The position numbers and the translations under genes were made by a program. A stretch of 64,000 nucleotides of DNA from Corallium rubrum (Eukaryota; Cnidaria; Anthozoa; Scleralcyonacea; Coralliidae). Below the pieces are notes generated by a model. That model saw nothing but the letters and a program-made list of their open reading frames with translations. It had not been told where the DNA came from and did no database searches. Shown here piece after piece: positions 55,074 to 64,000 of this stretch. Location: NCBI GenBank assembly GCA_964035015.1, contig OZ036012.1, positions 3,029,585-3,093,584 of the forward strand, read 5' to 3'. Position 1 is the first letter of the stretch. Every line of letters begins with the position of its first letter.

Positions 55074-55148
55074 GTAGCAACAACAGTATAGCAGGAACAA
55101 CAATAACAACAATAACAACAATAACAACAGTAGTAACAACAACAACAA

Positions 55149-55180
<32 letters not shown>

Positions 55181-55248
55181 GCAGCAACAACAACAACAGC
55201 AGCAGCAACAACAACAACAACAACAACAACGACAGCAGTAGCAACAGC

Positions 55249-55285
<37 letters not shown>

Positions 55286-55287
55286 GT
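54977..55287. repeat. (CAA)n/(CAG)n triplet array
   Basis: About 310 bp of CAA with CAG and ATAACA interruptions. It is intergenic, so the homopolymeric frames are not coding. 55288-56150 has no feature I can name. Confidence 0.95.
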
Positions 55288-56156
55288 AGCAACCTGAGCG
55301 CATAAGCAAATGTTGGTATGTTTGTATTTATGTGATCATATAAATAGTGTGATCACAGTTAATGGCGTGATGTATGTGTAAGCTGAACTATATAAATCCT
55401 AATTTTAATCCCAAGAACCTCGATATCCGATTTCTCATTTCTGCGCATGCAGAGATCAGCCAGTGAACTATTATCTTCAATTTAATACTTGTCTATAATC
55501 CGGCATCTGCTTTTAAAACTCAATACATAGTTTTAGACTGAAATTTTACAATTTCCAATGTAATGTAATTTTACGATTACTTCACTCTCTCCCGATCATG
55601 TGAACAGCACATGTACTGTACGTCTTGTATTGCGTGTATTGCTTGTACTTCGCGAGAACTTGCTGAAAGATTCTTTGAAATGAATAGACTTGATGTTCCC
55701 AGAGCAAAGGCATCACCTAGCTTAGCCATGATTTATTCAATGATTGTCTACTTGAAATGCGAAATGATATTGAGCGGTTAACGACCGAGGCTTAAATTAT
55801 GCAGGATTTACGGGTTACCAGAATGCCTTTGTTTCTTCTTTCTTCGTCTGTGATTGTATTTGTATTTTATCCAAAACAAGTTCGGCTAGTCTTTGCTGGT
55901 ACCCGGTCCAAAACGAACTGATGTGACAGACTCAGTGTAATTGATTTGATAAACGAAAAAGGTATGTTCCAATCCTCTATATACTATATACTTCCCCTTA
56001 TCTGTCCCATCTTCGACGATCAAAGCGATTCAGCTGGTCGAAGCCGTTTTACCAGAGACGAAACACAGCCTAAACTGGCGATGTCCGAAATAAGCACAGT
56101 TCACCAGCTTTCCCAATTCGTAAACAAATTCCTATATTAATTACTGAATGAACGTA

Positions 56157-56163
56157 TATATAC

Positions 56164-56242
<79 letters not shown>

Positions 56243-56288
56243 CTAAGGATTTTTGGGTGAAGGAAAATTCGAGTGCAGAATATATACA

Positions 56289-56342
<54 letters not shown>

Positions 56343-56364
56343 CTAGGGATTTTAGGTGAAGGGA

Positions 56365-56426
<62 letters not shown>
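56157..56426. repeat. (AT)n arrays enclosing two SINE-C tail fragments
   Basis: Three (AT)n runs are separated by antisense SINE-C tail pieces that begin TGTTCTAAGGATTTTTGGGT and TGTTCTAGGGATTTTAGG. Both pieces start at the same internal point of the SINE. Confidence 0.9.
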
Positions 56427-56429
<3 letters not shown>

Positions 56430-56760
56430 TAAATAACTTACTGTTCATTGTGCTAAATAATACGACAACTTAGTGGAACAATATTGAAACAATTATTAAA
56501 GATTATAACTTGGAACCCGACATATTTTTAGTTGGCCAACTGCATGTTGACATCGGTCGTTTATCAGTTCGTGGCCACCTCAAGTACAACGTTGTCACGG
56601 CTACAAGTTTGAAATCAAGCGCGATTTTTTGTCGATATATATGGCAGTCGTTTAACAGGATTTAATACAAAGCCGAAGAAGCAAATATCGTTTTACTCTC
56701 GTGCGACGCTGTTGCTAATTCATGAATATATTCAGACGGCGGTCCCCTGTTGTCAACTGA

Positions 56761-57205
56761 ATGACTATCGGGTGTCCTTTGCAGAGCAGCACACTTATTA
56801 TATCCGAAGTTCATTCCACAAAGGTAAATCAACTTATTAATTTCACTGCCTTCTCACTGTTTAATCTTATAGGAATCCCCTAATTTTTAGCTATCAGCCA
56901 GTAAGGGCAAAGTTCAGGCTGTTTTGCGAAGCCGAATTATAAATAAAAGCCATATCTATTTCCCTTATCTGTTTTGAATAAAGCCGAAAAACAGTTCTTC
57001 CGTTTCAAGCCCGGGACCTCACGTGGTAACATTCCGTCTGCCACTAAATATATAGTTTCCATTTTTTCGATATGTTCTTTTCTAGGTACAATGTAAACGG
57101 TTAGTGAAACAGTCGTTTATTCGTTCTCAACTCGACGCCGATTATATTTGTGGTTGTTATGGATGCGGTTCGAAGTCGGATGGTAAATTGGAAGTGCTCC
57201 ATGAG
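56761..57205 (+). CDS. Tentative two-exon start of a Cys-rich protein (partial)
   Basis: Exon A, 56761-56823, encodes MTIGCPLQSSTLIISEVHST and K. An in-frame TGA lies directly before the ATG and the donor is gtaaat. Exon B, 57086-57205, follows the acceptor ttcttttctag and encodes 40 residues including KRLVKQSFIRSQLDADYICG, CYGCGSKSDGKLEVLHE, then gtaaaa. Both exons are multiples of three in phase 0, which is mild support. The CxCxxC pattern followed by LEVLHE faintly recalls zinc-binding SAND-like or Tify-binding (FExHAG) domains, from memory only. I could not place a third exon, and chance remains possible. Confidence 0.35.
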
Positions 57206-57565
57206 GTAAAATGATCTTAACTTTGTATGACTTGAAGGTCAAGGTTGTTAATTTTGTGTGTGTATTTTTGCTGTATATACTGAGACTCGCAGTCCCTTTA
57301 ACTGAGCTTCGGGCGTCAGCTTATCAGTTTATTGACATTGTAGTTGTATATTGTATTTAAAATTGGGCTCACAACAAACCGAGAATAAATGCATATAATT
57401 ATATTAGACAAAGAAGTAAACATTCGCGAGTCAATGACGGTGGTAAGAAGCTGTGCTGGCCATTATTAATAGGAGCTATTCATACTAAACAAACGGTAGA
57501 ACTGAATTTACATTGAGAGTCTATGCAACAGTGAGATTGTGGAAGCGTCGTCAGACTGGTTTTGG

Positions 57566-57905
57566 ACTGGATTTAACACTTGTTTGAGGCCTGGACCTCT
57601 CCCTGTGCTGAATAAAATCGTCTGGCATTAGCCAGAATAAAATACTAAAGACTCGTCTTCAGGCTTCAAAGTGTTAAAGCTTCAAAGTGTTACAGAGATA
57701 GGTTTTAACACTTTGCGGCCTGGACCTCTCCCTGTGCTGAATAAAATCGTCTGGCGTTAGCCAGAATAAAATACTAAAGACTCGTCTTCAGAGAGATAGG
57801 TTTTAACACTTTGAGGCCTGGACCTCTCCCTGTGCTGAATAAAATCGTCTGGCGTTAGCCAGAATAAAATACTAAAGACTCGTCTTCAGGCTTCAAAGTG
57901 TTAAA
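57566..57905. repeat. Tandem repeat, three copies of ~105-140 bp
   Basis: The unit contains GGCCTGGACCTCTCCCTGTG, AATAAAATCGTCTGGCGTTA and AAAGACTCGTCTTCAG. The segment around GTCTGGCGTTAGCCAGA resembles the ~130-bp satellite of the cortactin and NF-YC introns. Confidence 0.85.
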
Positions 57906-58116
57906 CTGGACGGTTTGGAGCGCAGCTGAAGAAGCATAATTTTGTACTCATAATCAGCTTTCGCTTAGTTCCAGATTGAAAATGACTTGTATAACGATTG
58001 AACTATAATTTTGGGCTGAAAATGGATTAAATTCCCTTCTACTGGTAATCACAGACTAGTTTTTCTATACGCACAGTTGATGCTGACCAGCAAAAAGCTG
58101 CTTGGAAATCTATACT

Positions 58117-58121
58117 TTTTT

Positions 58122-58187
<66 letters not shown>
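58117..58187. repeat. (AT)n microsatellite
   Basis: About 33 AT units in intergenic DNA. The flanks 57906-58116 and 58430-59390 show no gene I can support. Confidence 0.95.
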
Positions 58188-58190
<3 letters not shown>

Positions 58191-59399
58191 TTGTTTTATT
58201 TTATTTAATCACATTTCACTTCGATGAAAGTCTCCGATAAAATCTATTCTCGGCAGTTTACCATCTTTTCACTTTGCTCTATCTAAAACACTGCCTACAC
58301 AACACTCTAATTTTTACTCTGATGAAGAGCTGTGCTTGAAACGTCAGTATTTCGTTATTAAAACTATTCTCAGCAGTTTACCATCTTTTCACTTTGCTCT
58401 GGCTACACAACACTCTACTTTTTGTGACACTCAGTAAGTTGGCTATGATTGTGAAACGTTCATAGCCAAGACCATGCATGCATGCACTGTATAGTCTGAA
58501 TACATCCCATATGCCTTAACCGCGTCCTATGGTCCTATGTTAGACCAGCCTAGCGGGCTAGTTGTGAATTGCTCTGAGTCACTGTATTAACGATCCAACT
58601 TCTGGCTCAAATCGACCAAGGTTCCTTTTGGAAAAAACACGATGCACACCCGTGTGGACTTATCTCAGCTTGCCGTATGCAAAAACGTTAATTCACAGCG
58701 GGCCTACAGTATAAATTGGTGTATACTGTTGCGGTGACCCTGCCATTTATTATTTTATACCCGGCGAAGTTAAATAAATAAAAAAACACTCATTAGTGTA
58801 GGAATGGGCCCCTTAGGCTAAGACTTTCTTTTGAATGCGTTCCGACTTGTAATTCTTCTGAAAATAAAAACAGTCGGCTTCGAGCTTGGTTGGTTGTCCC
58901 AACTTGGCCACTGGCCATCCTATCAGGCTTCTCAATCGAAATGTTTCTTCTAAGGCGCCTAGGTTTTCATGGATCATGCAGCCAATAGTGTTTAAGTTTA
59001 GTTTAGTCTGGTGTTAGACAGAGTAAAATTGACAAGTGTTCCAAATGGTACTGAAGAATTCTGCATTGCGTGCTGGAATGTCCTTTATATGTTTTAGGGT
59101 TCTCCTTTTAGCGTTCATTGAATATTGACACTGAAGTATAAAAGTACTTTAGCCTAATCTAGTAAAGACGTTGATGACAATGATTGATGGTGATGACGAT
59201 AATGATGGTACTGAACGTTGTATTTCCATATTTACGCCAAGCGCTATTAATAAGAAGGGTTAAAATAAAGGATAAAGGATAAATGACTGGGGTGGCTAAT
59301 CATCCTTACTTGCAGCCAGCGGCTGAATTGCGAAGGACGCAGATCAACGTGGCCGTGTCGAGGCATATCAAAGGCGCTCCAAGCAGCCGCCAACGACAC

Positions 59400-59650
59400 A
59401 GTTCAGACCACGGATCACAGTAGCCTTCTCCGCAGGCAACTCTGTGTCTTCCCACTTTGCGAGCAATAGTGGCAACTGTGTCTTCCCACTTTGCGAGTAT
59501 AGTGGCAACTGAGTGTACACTTCCCACTTCGCGAGCAAACCAGATTTCTCTGGGTTTGCTCGCAATGTGGGAAGTGTACACAGTTTCCACTATTGCTCGC
59601 AAAGTGGGAAGACACAGAGTTGCCTGCGGAGGAGGCTAGGATCACAGCTA
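59400..59650. mobile_element. Foldback element with repeated CCCACTTTGCGAG
   Basis: The outer arms CGGATCACAGTAGCCTTCTC and GGAGGCTAGGATCACAG are inverse. Between them CTTCCCACTTTGCGAGCAAT and its inverse occur five times. Open frames on both strands follow the palindrome and are not supported as genes. Confidence 0.75.
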
Positions 59651-59659
59651 AGATGTTAG

Positions 59660-60060
59660 GTGTTGATTTTATGTTACCCTAGTAAAAGGGTTACCCTAGT
59701 TCATTGTCTTTCCGTGTTTCGTTTACATGAGTGCTAGGGTAACCCTGGCGGCAGGGCTATCTTTGTTTACATAAGCCATGTAAACGCGTTTGCTAGGGTG
59801 ACCCTGGTAGCCGGGTTATGTTTCAATGAGAAAAAAAAAACGCGTACCGGATAAAATGTTTTCACGATTTTATGGCTGCCCTTCCTGTTCTACCTTGTGA
59901 AGTCTTTTGAAGATATCGAGCAAATGACGTCAACAATAACATGTAAACCGAAAATATAGTAAAATGGTCACGCAGAAGTAATGTGACCCTAGCTACTAGA
60001 AGAGTTAACCCTGCTACAAGGGTAACCCTAAACAAGGACTGTAGCTATTGATATACCAGG
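59660..60060. mobile_element. Repeat with GGGTAACCCTGGCGG motifs
   Basis: AGGGTAACCCTGGCGGCAGG, AGGGTGACCCTGGTAGCCGG and the inverse TAACCCTGCTACAAGGGTAA are spread over 400 bp with a GTTTACATAAGCCATGTAAA palindrome. Probably an old non-autonomous transposon. Confidence 0.5.
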
Positions 60061-60365
60061 CGGAAAGCGTAGTCTAGTCAAGAAGATAATTGCCCAGCAA
60101 ATAATTTTCAAAAAAGCCTTAACGATAAGGTTTGGAAAAACATAATTTAATTCTTCGCCTCTCTACCACTCCCTTTTCCTTCTCTTATTTCATCACATCC
60201 ATTTTTGTATCAGTTAAGTATATTAGTCGAAATCGTGTAAATATTTATCACTCTGAAGATGTTACTTGAATAGTGACGAAACGTTAGTAAATTAAATTAT
60301 GTTTTTCCAAACCTTATCGTTATGGCTTTTTTGAAAATTATTTGCTGGGCAATTATCTTCTAAAC
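60055..60365. mobile_element. Foldback MITE with GATAATTGCCCAGCAAATAA arms
   Basis: The left arm AGATAATTGCCCAGCAAATA with AACGATAAGGTTTGGAAAAA is inverted at the right (TTCCAAACCTTATCG, ATTTGCTGGGCAATTATCTT). The left flank shares CCAGGCGGAAAGCGTA with the MITE at 11660-12065. Confidence 0.8.
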
Positions 60366-60419
60366 AAGGGCTATTGATCTTTTGACTCACTTATGACCTT
60401 AAAAGCCTGGTCACCCTAC

Positions 60420-60620
60420 CTCCAAGTGACCTTAAAAGCCTGGTTCTCATATGTCGCCGATCGTCGCCGATTTGTGATTTAGATGCATGTTAAAACGGGA
60501 AGTGCAGCAGCATGTTAAGTAATAAAGAGCAATGCAGAAAAGCAGTGCTTTTATTCTTTTACTTAACATGCATCTAAATCATGGGTCGGCGACGACCGCC
60601 GCATATGAGAACCAAGCTTT
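60420..60620. mobile_element. MITE with AAGCCTGGTTCTCATATG termini
   Basis: The ends AAGCCTGGTTCTCATATG and CATATGAGAACCAAGCTT are inverse. Inside, GATTTAGATGCATGTTAA and TTAACATGCATCTAAATC are also inverse, as are the CGCCGATCGTCGCCGA and TCGGCGACGACCG stretches. Confidence 0.8.
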
Positions 60621-60639
60621 ACAGCAATAAATTAGAGTG

Positions 60640-60885
60640 CTGCGTAGGCGATGTTTAATGTGTCGGTGGATAGAGCAAAGTGAAAAGATGGTAAACTGCT
60701 GAGAATAGTTGTGATAACAAAATACTGACGTTTCAAGCAGAGCCCCTTCATCAGAGTAAAGAGTAGAGTGTTGTGTAGGCAGTGTTTTAGATAGAGCAAA
60801 GTGAAAAGATGGTAAACTGCTGAGAATAGTTTTGATAACGAAATACTGACGTTTCAAGCGGAGCCCTTCATCAGAATAAAATGGG
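60640..60885. repeat. GAAACGTCAGTATTTCG-family repeat, two inverted-orientation copies
   Basis: Two tandem units of the family at 50990-51480 read on the opposite strand (AGAGCAAAGTGAAAAGATGG, AAATACTGACGTTTCAAGC). A run of about 20 G follows at 60890-60909. Confidence 0.85.
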
Positions 60886-61627
60886 CTGGGGGGGGGGGGG
60901 GGGGGGGGGATAGGGGTAGGAAAATCCGACAATCCACTTGTTTTTTCCGGTCAAACCAACAATCCACACTTCTTTTGTATTGAAATCCGAATTTTTGTGC
61001 ATGAAGTCTACAAGTTCGCACGATTGATGCAAATTTCACTTCAACATGCTGACAAGTACTTGAAGCTGACAAGTACTTGAACTTGTATCATTTCTAGCCA
61101 TGAAAATAAATGATCGCCAACGATATAATCCGATCTGATAACAAGCAAAATCCACATAGAAACGTTCCGCATAGAAACGGGGAAATCCGTCACTTTCACA
61201 GGAGCTACCGAAATCCGACAGAACTTCCCATCGGAACGAAAATCCACAAAGATTTTTTAGGACCAAGTCTGTCAATCCGTAAACCTTATTCATCCACCAA
61301 AATGTGATTTAATATATCATACACGAGGAGGAGTGTTTCGTCAGGATATCCAAACACTTGAGACGTGTGTTGAAAACCGAGGTTTTTGAACAAACTTCGA
61401 GGTATATATTTGCGGGATATCTTGATGAAACATTCCCCCAATCCTCCAAGTGTATGATGTAGCATTTCAAATCAGTATTTTAAGAGAAAATCAAGGTGAA
61501 AGTTTGCTTAATTTATGTAATTTCTTCATCCGATATCCAAAATATTATTAATGAGTTTGAGATGCTATGCTAAACATTCGAAATTTTCTCTCAGTGCCAT
61601 AACACCAGTCATTGTCCTATACTGTAT

Positions 61628-61628
61628 G

Positions 61629-61721
<93 letters not shown>
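61628..61721. repeat. (AT)n microsatellite beside a GAAACGTTAG-family fragment
   Basis: About 45 AT units. Directly after them is GTTTCTCTCTGAACGTTTTC with CAGTATATCTAACCTTAC, a relative of the arm at 52440-52560. Confidence 0.95.
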
Positions 61722-61723
<2 letters not shown>

Positions 61724-62356
61724 TTTCTCTCTGAACGTTTTCTGTTTCGGTCAGTATATCTAACCTTACTATATTTCGATTGTTGTTTCTACACTGCCTA
61801 CGCAGCACGCTACTTTTATTATATATATATATAAAGTATATATATTAGTCCACGTAGGATTCCTAAAACCCGGGAACTCCAAATAAAGAGCTATAATTTA
61901 GCTATAACAAGACTGATCACGAGTGAAATTCATCGATGAATTGACGATAACTTTGTTTTAACTTTAGTTTGTATATAAACTGGTAAATTCAGTGTGTGTG
62001 TTTTTTTTCGCTAGGCTGATATACACTATAAACGAAGGTCAAGAGCATATGTGTTATATATATTGTTTGTTTTTTTAATTCAATTGTCATGTTGCGAAAT
62101 TCTGACAAGTTCGTGCTTTCACCTTGACCTGTGTTAATTAAGTGGCCAGCATTATCCATTTTTGGTGCATGCACATAAGCTAATTAATATATCTTGTAAT
62201 CTGAGCTTCTGACTTCTGAGGTTCTATTCTGGTTGAGGCATGTCCCGTGTAGGCAGTGTTTCTAAGGCATATGAGAAGTGAAAATGTTTTCGAGATTTTT
62301 AGGGTGGAACCCTTCATCAGAGTAAACGCTTATCTCATTGAATTTGCTAGGATGTC

Positions 62357-63230
<874 letters not shown>

Positions 63231-63299
63231 CATGGTATAATTAGCAGCTTTTCTTTATCTAGGTTAACCCAACTGTTATCGTAGCACACTATTGCATCA

Positions 63300-64000
63300 A
63301 TGCAGGAAAGAAGGACGTCTAAAAGTTTTAAATTGTTTCTTTATTACCTCCTCGATCAAGTCCTAATCTTATTTATAATCTCACCGAGTGCAATCATGGT
63401 GTGGCGTGGCAGTTGGAAGTTATTCGACGAATTCTTATTCCCTGAACAGTATCTACTAAGCGCCTGGGTATCGGTCTCTATTGGATATATCTACATTATA
63501 ATGACCTTCGTTTTTGTGGAGTTGAAAAACAGCGACTGGAAACTGTTTGAAAAGCACAAAGAATGGCGACTATTTATGTATCCTTTATCACTTTCGGTTC
63601 TACACGCTTGGCGTGGCTCCTGGATGCTCTTGGACGTTTATGTACCCACAAATGGCGTCACTTTATTAAGCACACATATAGTTTCGTTTTGTATATTAAG
63701 TATCACAAAAACCGTTTCAAATTCTATGTTTATTCCATCGTTCTACGCCAGCGATAATTGTGTCACTCCGTTTCAAATCGGGACCGCTTTTGGAACGGCT
63801 ACGTCAAATACGTCACCTTTTTATAAAATTTTGGACTACGCTTTCACGATGACAGTTATAACGATATCTACCGTAGCGTTTTGGCGGAGTTCGTGGATGG
63901 CAATTAATGTCTACCTGTTTCCAAGACATCCGGGTTTTTCGAATTTGCTTTCCATCGTTGGTTCGTATATGGTTATAATTTCGTTCAAATTAGTCGATGG
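63300..64000 (+). CDS. Fuseless-like multi-pass membrane protein, N-terminal 233 residues (partial)
   Basis: A single uninterrupted frame of 233 codons starts MQERRTSKSFKLFLYYLLDQ and is still open at the right edge. Three related motifs recur: WRGSWKLFDEFLFPE (residues 39-53), WRGSWMLLDVYVPTNG (about 103-118) and WRSSWMAINVYLFPRHP (about 199-215). Each is followed by a strongly hydrophobic stretch, for example VSVSIGYIYIIMTFVFVELK, so several membrane spans are likely. The repeated WRGxWxLxD signature is what I recall for the fuseless family (Drosophila presynaptic protein needed for calcium-channel function). Naming rests on that motif, not on an alignment. The first Met is an early in-frame ATG; Met37 (MVWRGSWK) is an alternative start. 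Confidence 0.6.
   Translation, partial: MQERRTSKSFKLFLYYLLDQVLILFIISPSAIMVWRGSWKLFDEFLFPEQYLLSAWVSVSIGYIYIIMTFVFVELKNSDWKLFEKHKEWRLFMYPLSLSVLHAWRGSWMLLDVYVPTNGVTLLSTHIVSFCILSITKTVSNSMFIPSFYASDNCVTPFQIGTAFGTATSNTSPFYKILDYAFTMTVITISTVAFWRSSWMAINVYLFPRHPGFSNLLSIVGSYMVIISFKLVD

Overview
The window is intron-rich animal DNA, most likely from a marine invertebrate and possibly a cnidarian. The evidence for an animal is direct: spliced genes for cortactin, NF-YC, NAD synthetase and a fuseless-type membrane protein, with GT-AG introns whose phases join correctly. Placement in Cnidaria is only an impression from the style of the dispersed repeats. I see no prokaryotic gene, operon or CRISPR array.

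Layout. (1) 333-2711, minus: first two exons of glutamine-dependent NAD+ synthetase (NADSYN1), running off the left edge. (2) 2712-5346: head-to-head intergenic space, almost filled by a 2.3-kb satellite of about 32 bp. (3) 5347-27833, plus: complete cortactin gene (CTTN), reconstructed here as 20 coding exons and 516 residues. Its introns hold tandem arrays, nested DNA transposons, SINEs and a 250-bp tandem array of tRNA-like units. (4) 27834-32383: convergent intergenic space with a TA-flanked MITE, a microsatellite and a LINE remnant. (5) 32384-40683, minus: NF-YC in 10 coding exons, with one apparent 1-nt frameshift inside a glutamine-codon run. (6) 40684-47045: dead LINE copies and foldback elements. 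(7) 47046-54020, minus: an unrecognised 634-residue nuclear-looking protein in three exons. (8) 54021-63299: mostly repeats, with a tentative two-exon start of a Cys-rich protein at 56761-57205. (9) 63300-64000, plus: first part of a fuseless-like multi-pass membrane protein, cut by the right edge.

The genes do not form a pathway. NADSYN1 makes NAD+, cortactin organises branched actin through Arp2/3, and NF-YC is a subunit of the CCAAT-binding factor. What stands out is the repeat content: more than a dozen tandem arrays of 2- to 12-bp units, several of 0.5-1.6 kb and close to splice sites, and many foldback elements nested in one another. The most notable observations are complementary purine and pyrimidine tracts flanking cortactin exons 7-9, a tandem array of tRNA-like units each followed by a T5 run, LINE 3' fragments lodged inside microsatellites that match their own tails, and the NF-YC frameshift.
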